DNA of 64,000 nt from Echinicola arenosa (GCF_014841125.1 NZ_JACYTQ010000007.1:1-64000); one strand, 5' to 3'; shown: positions 7,802 through 17,787, counted from the stretch's first letter. Program-made: numbers and translations. Notes: generated by a model not told the origin, from the sequence alone.

Positions 7802-8788
7802 ATGCAAAATCATAGGATAATTTTCACCCTTTGTTCCAATAACTATTTGGCGCATGCAAAGACTTTGGGTGACTCCATTAAAGAGCATGCTCCTGAATGC
7901 AAATTTATAATTGGGCTAGTGGATGATTGGGACGACGAGGTTGATTACCAGTCTTTGGGAGCTGATGAAGTACTGAAGTTTGATCAGTTAGGTGTGGAAG
8001 CTTTCCCAGAAATGCTTGCGCGTTATAATATTATCGAGTTCAATACTGCTGTAAAGCCATATTACATTGAGTATTTCTTTAATAAGCATGGAGAAGATAC
8101 CAAAGTGTATTATATCGATCCAGATATAAAGCTATACCATAGCCTAGATTCCTTACATGAGCACCTTGATCAGTATCCAATCATTCTAACTCCTAACCTC
8201 ACAGTTACTCCCCAGGGCGTGGTGACAGGTGAGCTGGCCTCATTACGGCATGGAATGTTTAATCTGGGGTTTATTGGATTGAAACATTCAAACCAATCGA
8301 AGAACTTTGTTCACTGGTGGCGCGATAGGCTTCGAAGCCATTGTAAGATAGATAAGGGCCGAGGCATTTTCGTGGATCAAAAATGGGTTGATTTGGCTCC
8401 GCTTTTCTTCAAAGGAATTTACACTTTAAAACATCAAGGCTGTAATATGGCTTGGTGGAACTTCTCCGAACGTGACTTAAAAAAGGACCAAAAAGGCTAT
8501 TATGTAAACAATGCTGACCAAAGGCTGATTTTTTTCCACTTTAGTGGGTTTGATCCCAATGGCAATCAGACTACCGTAAGAATGAATAACCATTCGTTTA
8601 AATTGGAAGATTATGGTGAGTTAAAAGGGATTTTCAAGGATTATTCAGCAGAACTAAAGGCAAACGACTACGATGCTATCTCTAAGTTAGTTCCAAAACT
8701 AGCTTTTTATAAGGAGCCAAATGGAATGACAATCAAGATAAAAAGACGACTCGGATGGATAAAAAAAGGGTTGTTGGGGAAAGTATAA
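7802..8788 (+). CDS. GT8-like glycosyltransferase
   Basis: A 328-residue paralogue of the protein at 6022-6984. It opens with IIFTLCSNNYLAHAKTLGDS, carries the DxD-type YYIDPDIKLY near residue 105, and retains RHGMFNLGFIGL, DQKWVDLAPLFF and GCNMAWWN. Base composition is more balanced than in the AT-rich copy, so the pair probably diverged before arriving here rather than by recent local duplication. It should add one sugar to the growing repeat in the cytoplasm. No signal peptide. Confidence 0.77.
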   Translation: MQNHRIIFTLCSNNYLAHAKTLGDSIKEHAPECKFIIGLVDDWDDEVDYQSLGADEVLKFDQLGVEAFPEMLARYNIIEFNTAVKPYYIEYFFNKHGEDTKVYYIDPDIKLYHSLDSLHEHLDQYPIILTPNLTVTPQGVVTGELASLRHGMFNLGFIGLKHSNQSKNFVHWWRDRLRSHCKIDKGRGIFVDQKWVDLAPLFFKGIYTLKHQGCNMAWWNFSERDLKKDQKGYYVNNADQRLIFFHFSGFDPNGNQTTVRMNNHSFKLEDYGELKGIFKDYSAELKANDYDAISKLVPKLAFYKEPNGMTIKIKRRLGWIKKGLLGKV

Positions 8789-8789
8789 T

Positions 8790-9776
8790 ATGGAGGGAAT
8801 AAGTGTAGTAATATGCACCCATAATGGAGCCAGTCGTCTACCAGTTACCTTGCAGCACATTTGCCAGCAGAAGTGTGCCTATAGTTGGGAATTGATTGTA
8901 GTGGACAACTGTTCGACAGATAATACTACAGCAGTGTGCACATCTTTTCTTAAAGAGCAGAAAATAAATTGGGTAATTGTCCACGAATCTAAACAGGGGT
9001 TGGTGCATGCTAGGCGGTGTGGGCTGGAAAATAGTAAGTATGATTTTATTCTTTTCTGTGATGATGATAATGCGTTGTTTGACAGGTATTTACAACATAG
9101 TTTTGAGGTGATGGCAAAAAATCCTCAGATTGGAATATTGGGCGGTTTTGGATCGGCAGTCATTGAGGGTGAAAAGCCGGAGTGGTTTGACCAGTACAGC
9201 CACAGTTATGCGGTGGGGAAACAGGCAATGTCTAACGGTAAAATAAGCTCTTCTAAAGCAGAAGTATATGGGGCAGGAGCCATTGTTCGAAAGGAGCCAA
9301 TAAAGAAGTTGTTCCGGAAAGGTTTTGAAACAGCCATGCAGGGAAGGTCTGGAAAGAAACTGGGAGCAGGGGATGATGTGGAATGGTGCTATATCTTTCA
9401 GTTACTGGGTTACGAGATTTGGTTTGATGACAGGTTACGATTTGATCATTATATTCCAGCATCCCGTTTGACATGGGAGTATTATCTAAATCTTAAAGCA
9501 GGAATTGCATCCGGAGCCGGTTTATTATATCCATATGGTTTGTTTTTGGATACTAAAATAGCCAACACGCCTTCTTTTTGGAAGGCTTATTTGGGTCGAA
9601 TGGTTAAAAGTTTTTTGGTTTGGGTAAAATCCTCATTGATAGTGTTACTTCCTTTTAAGATATCTTCTGAGCGACAATTAGCTCATCGGATCATTAGTGC
9701 CCAGTGTAAGGCATATCTGGTTGACGCTTTCCGTACCAAAAGACATTATGATCAGTTAAAATCTATCCTTCTTTAG
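8790..9776 (+). CDS. Family 2 glycosyltransferase
   Basis: The 328-residue protein has GT2 motifs ISVVICTHNGASRL (4-17), VVDNCSTDNT (37-46), QGLVHARRCGLE (69-80) and a DDDN metal site (91-94). After the catalytic core come RSGKKLGAGDDVEWCY (about 190-205), a typical GD/ED acceptor-side motif, and a hydrophobic stretch (about 270-290) that may anchor it to the membrane. It begins one base after the previous stop. Substrate not predictable. Confidence 0.83.
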   Translation: MEGISVVICTHNGASRLPVTLQHICQQKCAYSWELIVVDNCSTDNTTAVCTSFLKEQKINWVIVHESKQGLVHARRCGLENSKYDFILFCDDDNALFDRYLQHSFEVMAKNPQIGILGGFGSAVIEGEKPEWFDQYSHSYAVGKQAMSNGKISSSKAEVYGAGAIVRKEPIKKLFRKGFETAMQGRSGKKLGAGDDVEWCYIFQLLGYEIWFDDRLRFDHYIPASRLTWEYYLNLKAGIASGAGLLYPYGLFLDTKIANTPSFWKAYLGRMVKSFLVWVKSSLIVLLPFKISSERQLAHRIISAQCKAYLVDAFRTKRHYDQLKSILL

Positions 9777-9784
9777 TGTATTCT

Positions 9785-10636
9785 ATGGAATCCCAACCTG
9801 TTTTTTCGGTTATTATTCCTTCATTTAATAGGGCATATATTATTGGTCGTGCCATACAATCAGTGCTAAATCAGTCTTTTCAAAATTTTGAACTGATCGT
9901 CGTGGATGATGGGTCAGAGGATAATACTAAAGAGGTGGTGAAAGATTTTGTAGGTGAGAGGGTTAGATATTTTTTTCAAAATAATGCAGGAGTTTCGGTT
10001 GCTAGAAACAAAGGAGCCAAAATGGCAAAGGGAGAAAATTTGATTTTTTTGGATAGTGATGATGAATTGGAACAGGAGGCATTGCGGAAATTTAATACAG
10101 CCATGCACCATGCTGATATAGTTCAAGCTGGGTATGCTATTATAAATACAAACCAAGTTGTTCTAAAAATGCCGGAGAAAGGCAAGTTTATAAGTAAATT
10201 GCCTGGAAGTTTTTGTATTAAAAAATCAACTTTTGAGAAAGTATCGGGATATGATGAACAATTGACATACAGCGAGAATACAGAGTTGTTTCATAGACTG
10301 GTTTTACAGAAAGCAAAAATTCAAGTAGAGCAATTTATTAGTTTAAAATATTACAATAATGACCATGGAGGTTCGAAGAATAGAGCAAATAAAGTAGCCA
10401 GCTTAAGGTATATTTTAGAAAAACATGTCGATTCATTGAATAGCAGGGTGAAATTTCTCTATAGCCAAATCATTGGGGTTGAAAGTTTTAAAGAGGGAGA
10501 TTACCAGGTTTCTAGAGAATTTTTGTTTAGGTCTTTGAAGCTTCGTCCGTTGGCTTGGAAATGCGTTGTTAGAATTATTCTATCTTACATAAAACAACCG
10601 CTTCAAATTTTGAGGGTTAAAACTATGAAAGATTGA
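9785..10636 (+). CDS. Family 2 glycosyltransferase
   Basis: GT2 protein of 283 residues: FSVIIPSFNRAYIIGRAIQS (7-26), VVDDGSEDNT (39-48), NAGVSVARNKGAKMAKGE (67-84), and LDSDDE (89-94). I prefer ATG at 9785, which puts the first strand six residues in; a GTG at 9776 overlapping the previous stop is possible. It keeps the reading direction and close packing of the chain. The substrate is unknown. Confidence 0.83.
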   Translation: MESQPVFSVIIPSFNRAYIIGRAIQSVLNQSFQNFELIVVDDGSEDNTKEVVKDFVGERVRYFFQNNAGVSVARNKGAKMAKGENLIFLDSDDELEQEALRKFNTAMHHADIVQAGYAIINTNQVVLKMPEKGKFISKLPGSFCIKKSTFEKVSGYDEQLTYSENTELFHRLVLQKAKIQVEQFISLKYYNNDHGGSKNRANKVASLRYILEKHVDSLNSRVKFLYSQIIGVESFKEGDYQVSREFLFRSLKLRPLAWKCVVRIILSYIKQPLQILRVKTMKD

Positions 10637-11544
10637 CACGGATCGGAGGTTTTTTAATCACCTATAACCGACCACAAGTCGTAGTGGATACCATAACAAA
10701 ACTTGAATCACAAACGATTCCTCTTGAAGTAATTTGGGTAATTGATAATTCCACCAATAATGAAACAAAAGAGAGTATCTGTGCACTCAATAATAAAAAA
10801 ATTCGCTATTACCGAGTTGGTTATAATGCTGGTCCTGCAGGAGGAGCAAAGATAGGGCTGCGGGAGTGCTTGAAGGAGAATGTAGATTGGATTTACTGGG
10901 GAGATGACAATGATCCGCCAATATTTCCTGACTCATTAGAAAGGCTGATAAGAGAAGTATCAAAGGAAGCTGCAAAATGTTCAATTGGCATTATTGGTAC
11001 GGTAGGACATTTCTTTGATAATAACTTAGGGGTTATCAAAAAGACTCCTTCTCATTTACTTTTGGGAAATGGTTTATTGGAAGTAGACTGCATTGCAGGA
11101 AATATGACCATGATGGTAAATAAAAGGGTTTTAGAGGCTGGAGTTTATCCGGATCCTGACTTGTTTTTTGGATTTGAAGAACTGGATTTTTGCCTTCAAG
11201 TAAAGAAACAGGGCTTTGGAATCTATGTTGATAAAGCACAATATAGAGAACTAAGAAAACACTTTAATAAAACCGATACAAACAGGAGCATCTATAAGAA
11301 AAAGACTTTTAATAGTCTTCCAAGAGAATATTATAGTGTGCGCAATTTACTCTTCATTGCGTCCACAAATGGTTATAAAGAGATGAAGACAAGATTGATT
11401 ATAAAGTGTATGGCTAAATCACTCTTTGGGTTTAGATATGGAATAAAATATGGGACCAAAAATGCCAAATATGTATTAATGGGCCTATTTCATTTTTTGA
11501 TTGACAAAAAGGGGGAGACTATGACGTTAAAGAATGGACATTAA
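10633..11544 (+). CDS. Family 2 glycosyltransferase (rhamnosyl/galactofuranosyl-like)
   Basis: The 303-residue product resembles the GT2 group containing rhamnosyl- and galactofuranosyltransferases: GGFLITYNRPQVVVDTITKL (5-24), VIDNSTNNET (36-45), NAGPAGGAKIGLRECLKE (65-82), then the metal site GDDND (90-94) and a GFEELDFCLQVKKQG acceptor motif near 178-192. The start is TTG at 10633, overlapping the previous TGA; an in-frame stop at 10618-10620 and the fold beginning at residue 5 leave no other start. The NAGPAGG motif is typical of the subgroup; the actual donor is unproven. Confidence 0.82.
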   Translation: MTRIGGFLITYNRPQVVVDTITKLESQTIPLEVIWVIDNSTNNETKESICALNNKKIRYYRVGYNAGPAGGAKIGLRECLKENVDWIYWGDDNDPPIFPDSLERLIREVSKEAAKCSIGIIGTVGHFFDNNLGVIKKTPSHLLLGNGLLEVDCIAGNMTMMVNKRVLEAGVYPDPDLFFGFEELDFCLQVKKQGFGIYVDKAQYRELRKHFNKTDTNRSIYKKKTFNSLPREYYSVRNLLFIASTNGYKEMKTRLIIKCMAKSLFGFRYGIKYGTKNAKYVLMGLFHFLIDKKGETMTLKNGH

Positions 11545-12439
11545 AATTTCAGTCATCATTCCTGCGTATAACCGAGAGAAATTCATCGGTAGGGCGATAG
11601 AAAGTGTACTTGACCAAAGTATTCAGGATTTTGAGTTGATAGTTGTAGATGATCAATCCTCTGATGATACGCTTGGAGAAATAGTACGTCATATTGATGA
11701 AAGGATTAAAGTCATTCAGACTTCTAAGAATGGGGGGAATGCTGTGGCCAGAAATGAAGGAGTGCGGAACTCATCAGGTGACCTTATTTTCTTTTTGGAT
11801 AGTGATGATTTTTATGATAAAAATTATCTAAAAGAAATGATTGATTTTATTCATGTACATGGGGAACACGATTTCTTTTGGTGTGGGATAAACTTGGTCG
11901 ATGAATCAGCAAGGAAGTTTGGAGAGCGATTTTGGACTCCCAATGATACTTTGCCCAGCAATACTTTCTTTGATTTGCTACAAATTGGTACAAACAATGG
12001 CATTTGTTTCAAAAGGAAGGTGTTCGATTCCATTGGATATTTTGATGAATCCATCCGTGCAGCTGTTGATCGTGATTTCCTTCTGAGAGTTTCTAAATCT
12101 TTCTCAGGAGTTGGACTCAAGAAATTTTTGGTTAATTGCACCATTGGCGAACATGATTCGGTGAGGAAGAATTATGAGAATCAAGCCAATGCTTATCATG
12201 TAATTGTACAAAAACACAATTCTGTGATAAAAAGTGAGCTCTCACGGAAGAAAAATTGGTTTCATAAATGCATGTGGCTCCACTTTTATGCAGGTAATAG
12301 ATTAAGAGCTATGGTTTATTTCTTTAAAGTTCCCTTTAATTTTACCTCTACCTTTCTCTTTCTGGTTTTTAGTTTTCTTCCAATTCCGCTTGGGAAAAAA
12401 ATACATCAAAAATTTGGAAGTAAAGGTATTCAACAGTGA
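11534..12439 (+). CDS. Family 2 glycosyltransferase
   Basis: GT2 enzyme, 301 residues, with ISVIIPAYNREKFIGRAIES (4-23), VVDDQSSDDT (37-46), GGNAVARNEGVRNSSGD (63-79) and LDSDDF near 86-91. A RAAVDRDFLLRVSK segment near 175-188 fits the catalytic region. The C-terminus has a hydrophobic stretch before a basic tail. It overlaps the preceding gene by 11 bases and the next by four. Substrate unknown. Confidence 0.84.
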   Translation: MDIKISVIIPAYNREKFIGRAIESVLDQSIQDFELIVVDDQSSDDTLGEIVRHIDERIKVIQTSKNGGNAVARNEGVRNSSGDLIFFLDSDDFYDKNYLKEMIDFIHVHGEHDFFWCGINLVDESARKFGERFWTPNDTLPSNTFFDLLQIGTNNGICFKRKVFDSIGYFDESIRAAVDRDFLLRVSKSFSGVGLKKFLVNCTIGEHDSVRKNYENQANAYHVIVQKHNSVIKSELSRKKNWFHKCMWLHFYAGNRLRAMVYFFKVPFNFTSTFLFLVFSFLPIPLGKKIHQKFGSKGIQQ

Positions 12440-13551
12440 AAGTACTTTACCTTATAGATACCTTGCAAACAGGTGGGGCTGAGAAAAGTTTGCTATCCAT
12501 TACAAGGGGATTTAAAGAAGTTACGCCCGTTTTTTGGGTGATCTTCAAGGGGAATCATCGTCTACTAAATGAATTCCTTGAAGCTGGAATTATTGTAAAG
12601 ACTTGGGGGTTTTCGACCTCAAGTTCGTGCAGAATGATTGCGGAGAAATTGAATGAACAGATTGCAGAATTGAAGCCAGATATTGTCCATGCCTCATTAT
12701 TTCGTTCAGAAATGATTTCCCGGAAATTGCAAGGTGAATTTTTATTGGTAAACAGTTTGGTCAATAATTCCTATCATTGGAGAAGGTACAGAAAGCTATC
12801 GGTAAAGTCCTTTCTTTCTCTCTTATTGGTTCATTTTAGGGATTATTTTACTTCGCGCAGAGTAGATTATTGGTTTTCCAATTCTGGTTATTTGGGGGAA
12901 GTACACCAAAAGACTTTAGGTATTCCAAACGACAAAATAACCACCATTCCTAGAGGAAGGTCAAGTGAAGAATTTATCCTTAGAAAACAAAAGCATCAAG
13001 ACAGTGCTATCTTTATCACTGTAGGAAGGTTAATTCCAAGAAAGGGTCATTCGGAGTTGTTGCGGGCTTTTAGAAGTATATCTACAAAATATCCTACATC
13101 CCAGCTTTGGATAGTAGGGGAAGGACCTGATTTGAATAAATTAACAGCTTTGGCAAAGAAGCTGCAAATCAGCGACTCAGTTACTTTTTGGGGAAATAGC
13201 AACCAAGTTTCGAAACTACTTTCAGAAGCAAACTTTTTCGTTTTTCCAAGCCATTATGAGGGCTTTCCTGGTGCATTGATAGAGGCCATGTTCTCCAAAA
13301 TTCCCATCATTGCTTCAGCTATTCCAGAAAATAAATCTTGTGTTCCATCAGATTTAGGCTTATGGTTTGAAGTATTTAACTGGAAAGACATGGCATATAA
13401 AATGGAGGAGGCCATTGAAAGCGATAGATGGGAGTCAATGACCAATGAAGCCCATCGCCATGCTTTAGAATTATTAGATGTACGAGCTATTTCTACACAA
13501 TATGAAAAGGCATATCAACTACTTCTGGAAAAACGCGCTCTGAAAAAATGA
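12436..13551 (+). CDS. Family 4 glycosyltransferase
   Basis: A 371-residue GT-B fold retaining transferase. The N-terminal half opens with KVLYLIDTLQTGGAEKSLLS, the usual acceptor-side glycine loop. The C-terminal half has FITVGRLIPRKGHSELLRAF and the donor-binding E-x7-E element in PSHYEGFPGALIEAM. GTG at 12436 overlaps the previous TGA in a GTGA arrangement. First of three consecutive GT4 genes that end the chain. Donor unknown. Confidence 0.86.
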   Translation: MKVLYLIDTLQTGGAEKSLLSITRGFKEVTPVFWVIFKGNHRLLNEFLEAGIIVKTWGFSTSSSCRMIAEKLNEQIAELKPDIVHASLFRSEMISRKLQGEFLLVNSLVNNSYHWRRYRKLSVKSFLSLLLVHFRDYFTSRRVDYWFSNSGYLGEVHQKTLGIPNDKITTIPRGRSSEEFILRKQKHQDSAIFITVGRLIPRKGHSELLRAFRSISTKYPTSQLWIVGEGPDLNKLTALAKKLQISDSVTFWGNSNQVSKLLSEANFFVFPSHYEGFPGALIEAMFSKIPIIASAIPENKSCVPSDLGLWFEVFNWKDMAYKMEEAIESDRWESMTNEAHRHALELLDVRAISTQYEKAYQLLLEKRALKK

Positions 13552-14663
13552 AAATTCTTCATTTGATCCAAAAGCCCCAGCTCCGTGGCGCAGAGGTGTT
13601 TGCAGCCCAATTGGCACAATTCCAAATGAGAAGCGGTCATGATGTTCTATTGGTCTGTATTTTTCAAGGGAGCGACCAGCTTCCATTTGATGGAGAAATA
13701 GTTTACTTAAACTGTCTTAAAAAAAATAGATTTTGGGAATTTTCAGGATGGAAAAAGATCAAAAAAATCATTAATGATTTTCATCCTGAGATCATCCAAG
13801 CCAATGCTGCTGACACCTTAAAATTTTCAGTATTAAGTAAGGTGATTTATAAATGGAAAGTCCCAATTATTTATAGGAATGCAAATAAGATGGGTGATTT
13901 TATAAGGTCAGGCTGGCATTATAGGTTTAACCAATTCCTTGTTAAAAGAATTCAAGGAGTAATTTCTGTTTCCGAATTATGTAATCAAGATTTCAAAGAG
14001 GTTTTTGGGAAACTATCAATTCCAGATTGTACAATTTATAATGGGGTTTCAACCATAGAAATAGACCATAAAATGTTTGGTCATCTTCCTGAAATCCTTA
14101 GAGGAAAAGAGTATGTATTAATGATAGGGGCTTTTGTGGAAGAGAAAAATCATAAGGGAATTCTTCCCATATTTGATCAAATCCATAAGAGCTACCCAGC
14201 TCAGTATTTGGTATTAGTAGGGACAGGAGGATTAGAGCAAGAGATTAGGAACGAAGTTGAAGGAATGGATTGCAGACAAAATGTAATCTTCTTGGGTAAT
14301 TCTAAAAATGTTTTTCCAATCATTCAAAAAGCTCAAGCATTATTGGTCCCCAGTAAAATAGAAGGTTTACCTGGTGTGATTCTAGAGGCGATGTACTGTA
14401 AAACTCCGGTTTTGGCATATGATGTTGGAGGTATTGGGGAGGTTGTTAGAAACGGCGAGACAGGGTTTTTAATACCTTTTGAAAATAGAAAGGATTATTT
14501 TTTAAAATTACAAGAGCTTCTTGCTGATGAAGGGGGGAGTCATTTGATTTACATTGATAATGCTTATACTGAAGTGATTTCAAGTTTTAATATAGAAGTT
14601 TTAGCAAATAGCTTTTTAGGTTTTTATAATACAGTGCTGTCGGAAATCAAAGCGAAAGGATAA
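13548..14663 (+). CDS. Family 4 glycosyltransferase
   Basis: GT4 enzyme of 371 residues. It begins KILHLIQKPQLRGAEVFAAQ, with a Rossmann first strand and acceptor loop, and carries the E-x7-E donor motif in VPSKIEGLPGVILEAMYC followed by YDVGGIGEVVRNGETGFL. ATG overlaps the previous stop by four bases, so translation is probably coupled. Conserved motifs are complete; the sugar is not predictable. Confidence 0.86.
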   Translation: MKILHLIQKPQLRGAEVFAAQLAQFQMRSGHDVLLVCIFQGSDQLPFDGEIVYLNCLKKNRFWEFSGWKKIKKIINDFHPEIIQANAADTLKFSVLSKVIYKWKVPIIYRNANKMGDFIRSGWHYRFNQFLVKRIQGVISVSELCNQDFKEVFGKLSIPDCTIYNGVSTIEIDHKMFGHLPEILRGKEYVLMIGAFVEEKNHKGILPIFDQIHKSYPAQYLVLVGTGGLEQEIRNEVEGMDCRQNVIFLGNSKNVFPIIQKAQALLVPSKIEGLPGVILEAMYCKTPVLAYDVGGIGEVVRNGETGFLIPFENRKDYFLKLQELLADEGGSHLIYIDNAYTEVISSFNIEVLANSFLGFYNTVLSEIKAKG

Positions 14664-14667
14664 ACCA

Positions 14668-15798
14668 GTGAAACAAAATAGAAAGACCCGTGTGCTCCAT
14701 TTGATCAAGTCCTTGGGAAGAGGAGGTGCGGAAAAGTTGATTCCTGAAACAGCCGCATTACATGATCAAGAACAGTATGCGTTTCACTGTATTTATTTTT
14801 ATAGGCGCCCAAGCAATATTCAAGATGAGTTGGAGGAAGCTGGTATTCAGGTAACTTTTTTGCCCTCCAGTAATTTGGGGCTGGCAAAAATGATCCGGCC
14901 AGTGGCCGAATATGTACGTGAACACCAAATAGACCTCATTCATTGTCACCTTCCTTGGGCTGGGGTTTTGGGAAGGCTGGTGGGGGTAAAGTCCAGGATT
15001 CCAGTGGTATATACCGAACATAATATGTGGGAGAGGTACAATATGCTTTCACGTTGGATGAATAAATTGACGTTCGATCAGCAGGATTTTGTTATTCCTG
15101 TTTCTGATGAAGTGAAGTCTAGTATACTCAAAAGCTACCACGTATCTTCCAAAAGCCCAGAAATTCTAACCATTGCTAATGGGGTAAATACAAATACTTT
15201 TCAACGATCAGAAGAGAAGGGGCAGGCTATCCGGAAGAAGTTGGGAATTCCAAAGGATGCCATTGTAATTGGTCAGGTGGCAGTTTTTCGGGTGCAAAAG
15301 AGATTGGGTATTTGGGTGAAAGTGGCCAAGTCCATTTCCCGGAAGTTTAGCAGTGTTCATTTTATACTGGTTGGAGATGGTAGTGAAATGAGGGCAGTGA
15401 AAGCTCAAATAGGAACAGCAGCATGGAGCCAGAGAATTCACTTGGTAGGAACGCAGGCCAACGTTTTGCCTTATCTATCAGCCATGAATATTTACATGAT
15501 CACCTCGGCATTTGAAGGACTTCCGGTAGCCATGTTGGAAGGCATGGCTTGTGACCTTCCGGTTATTGGTACTAAAGTAGGGGGGATTGGAGAGGTTATC
15601 AGAGAGGGAGTGGAAGGCTATTTGGCCCCAAAAGATGAGCCTGAAAAATTGGTGGAGGGCGCTGAAAAATTGATCGAAGATCACCCTCAGTGTCGTGAAA
15701 TGGGCCATAGAGCACGCCAAAGGGTAGAGGAGAACTTTAGCTTGGAGCAGATGGTGTCGAAGGTGGAGGAAGTGTATCAGAGCGCTTTGAGGACATAA
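14668..15798 (+). CDS. Family 4 glycosyltransferase
   Basis: GT4 enzyme of 376 residues, starting from GTG at 14668 four bases after the previous stop. It opens TRVLHLIKSLGRGGAEKLIP, has an HCHLPWAGVLGRLVG segment in the acceptor domain, and the donor motif in ITSAFEGLPVAMLEGMAC, followed by TKVGGIGEVIREGVEGYL. Its base composition is closer to the exporter genes than to the AT-rich middle of the locus. Last gene of the chain; a copy of the dispersed repeat follows. Confidence 0.87.
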   Translation: MKQNRKTRVLHLIKSLGRGGAEKLIPETAALHDQEQYAFHCIYFYRRPSNIQDELEEAGIQVTFLPSSNLGLAKMIRPVAEYVREHQIDLIHCHLPWAGVLGRLVGVKSRIPVVYTEHNMWERYNMLSRWMNKLTFDQQDFVIPVSDEVKSSILKSYHVSSKSPEILTIANGVNTNTFQRSEEKGQAIRKKLGIPKDAIVIGQVAVFRVQKRLGIWVKVAKSISRKFSSVHFILVGDGSEMRAVKAQIGTAAWSQRIHLVGTQANVLPYLSAMNIYMITSAFEGLPVAMLEGMACDLPVIGTKVGGIGEVIREGVEGYLAPKDEPEKLVEGAEKLIEDHPQCREMGHRARQRVEENFSLEQMVSKVEEVYQSALRT

Positions 15799-15821
15799 GT
15801 GTTCAATCTAACTTTAAATTT

Positions 15822-16208
15822 CCTGTTCTTTTATTCAGTGATAAAATAGTTTTTAATGGTCTTCATGAATGCTTCGCATTTCCATTGATGAAAAGAGCCA
15901 AATCCCGAAAGCTATCGGGACTAGGCCATGGAGCCTCCCGCCACTGGCGGGCAAGATATTCAAATTGAGCAGGCTATGATTCGAAAACATTCTTGTTTAT
16001 TCAATTTGATTTTGTGCCAGTCGCTTTAGGCTAAAAATGAGTGGATATAGATCTCGATAGTGATTGGGATCGGCTCTTTAGGATGAGGAACCGACCTGGT
16101 AAATGAGTGGGCCTTCCCCGCAAGCTGGCTACTCGCTAAAAACAGTCATTGACTGTTTTCTTTACGCTCGCCCCTCCACTGCGCGAGCTAACTCATTTTC
16201 TTAACGCC
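15822..16208. repeat. Dispersed palindrome-rich repeat, copy 2 (long form)
   Basis: The left 230 bases align with the copies at 2631-2868 and 22594-22864. The central palindrome is TCCCGAAAGCTATCGGGA (15903-15920), and the second hairpin is CCCGCCACTGGCGGG, where the other copies keep only the CCCG/CGGG ends; the pairing is retained. The right part is expanded by about 120 bases compared with copy 3, but both end in GCTAACTCATTTTCTTAAC, which pairs back to the internal AAAATGAGT. The rest of this intergenic region, to 16459, is AT-rich and I see nothing in it. Confidence 0.8.
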
Positions 16209-16459
16209 CAAATCAACTGTCCCAAAAACGAATTCTCCAAAGGCCAGCCAGATGAATTCAGTTGAATAATTCTTTTTCTAAATTTAATTTTAAAAGATTG
16301 TTCCACCGGCATATGATTTTCTTTATTAAATACTTCTTTTGATTGATTTACTGGAAATAAACGGGATAGCTGTAAAACAAATTTTGAGAAACATAAATAC
16401 TTTTTCTCATGTAGTTCTCTGTATTTATGTTCAAATTATGGGATGAAAATTAGTTTTAA

Positions 16460-17695
16460 ATGATAGGCGGGATAGTACTTATCTTGATACTTTATGGGGT
16501 GACACAGCCTTTGTTGACCAGTTTAAAGGGAAAGCAAAAGGCAGTAAATCTCCAAGTGCTGAACAACCTGTATTGGTACCACATGCTTTTTGTGGCTATT
16601 TATTATACTTATGGTCAGTTTAGAAACTCAGATTCCCATGCCTATTATCATAATGCCGAATTTCCAGAAGTAGGTTGGATGGAGTTGTTTTCCAATGGAA
16701 CACATTTTATTGAATGGTTGGCTTTTCCCTTTGTCCAATACCTGCATTTCAATTATGAAATGATGATGGTTTTATTTGGCTGGTTGGGGTATATCGGTTT
16801 TTTATTTTTTTACCTATTCTTCAAAGAGAACCTAAACCTGAGGATCAAGTTCCAAGGTTATGACATTGTTACCTTGTTGATGTTTCTTCCCAATATGCAT
16901 TTTTGGACATCCTCTTTGGGAAAGGGAAGTGCCATATTTTGTGGAATAGGCATGTTGGTGTATGGGCTTTCTTATCCGGGCCATAGGAAGGTGATATTGG
17001 CAGTGGGTGGCTTTTTGACTTATTTTATCAGGCCCCATATTTTCTTTGCGATCATGATCGGAATGGGATTGTCTTTTTTATTGGGAAGGGAGAAGATGCC
17101 ACTATACCAAAAGGTCCTTTCTGTAATTATAGGGATTACTATTTCGGTGTTGATATATGATAAGTTGCTTATTTACCTCCGGTTGGATGAGGACAATGTC
17201 TGGGAGAGCTTTGTGAGTCAGACTGGTTTTACCGCGGGCCAACTTCAGCATGCTGGTTCTTCAGTGGATATGCGGAGCTATAGTCTTCCTGTCAAACTAT
17301 TTACTTTTTGGTTTCGGCCTTTGTTTATTGACGCCCCCAATTTCCTGGGCATCTTCGTATCAGTAGAAAACCTATTCTGTTTGGTTTATTTCACCAAGAT
17401 CTTTCAGCGGGACTTTTTAAGTTTTATCCGTCAAGCTTCTGCTATGGTGAAGATGTCTGCCGTGGTTTTTATCAGTATTTCGTTTTCTATGACATTTGTG
17501 ATGTCCAATTTGGGTATCATTATCCGTCAAAAAAGCATGATCATGTATTTTATGTTTTTTGTGGTGGTAGCCTTCTTGGATTGGAAAGAAACAAAAAGGT
17601 TGAAAAGACGGATGAAGTATGCCCAGCTCAGGACACAAAGGAAAAGAGAGCTTGAAAAGAAATGGGAAGTAATGAGAAAAGGTCAGGGCGTTTAA
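16460..17695 (+). CDS. Multi-pass membrane protein, paralogue of 20009-21154
   Basis: The 411-residue protein has about ten hydrophobic helices and a highly charged C-terminal tail. I do not recognise a named family. It is clearly homologous to the protein at 20009: both share FLPNMHFWTSSLGKGSAIF (there YLPNLHFWTAGVGKEALCF), an FWFRPLFIDAPNF block (there YWFRPLFFDAYNW), and a late SNLGIIIRQKSMIMY (there SNLGIMMRMKSLYML). Size and topology would suit a polysaccharide polymerase or ligase-like enzyme, and the neighbour is a deacetylase, but no O-antigen ligase motif is recognisable. Function unknown. Confidence 0.7.
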   Translation: MIGGIVLILILYGVTQPLLTSLKGKQKAVNLQVLNNLYWYHMLFVAIYYTYGQFRNSDSHAYYHNAEFPEVGWMELFSNGTHFIEWLAFPFVQYLHFNYEMMMVLFGWLGYIGFLFFYLFFKENLNLRIKFQGYDIVTLLMFLPNMHFWTSSLGKGSAIFCGIGMLVYGLSYPGHRKVILAVGGFLTYFIRPHIFFAIMIGMGLSFLLGREKMPLYQKVLSVIIGITISVLIYDKLLIYLRLDEDNVWESFVSQTGFTAGQLQHAGSSVDMRSYSLPVKLFTFWFRPLFIDAPNFLGIFVSVENLFCLVYFTKIFQRDFLSFIRQASAMVKMSAVVFISISFSMTFVMSNLGIIIRQKSMIMYFMFFVVVAFLDWKETKRLKRRMKYAQLRTQRKRELEKKWEVMRKGQGV

Positions 17696-17787
17696 GAGAT
17701 GAGGATAGAGGAGGTGATCATTTCTATCGTTCAATGTTCGATTGCTGATGAGTTAGCCCATTCGGATAATTTTAATAAGAATATACC

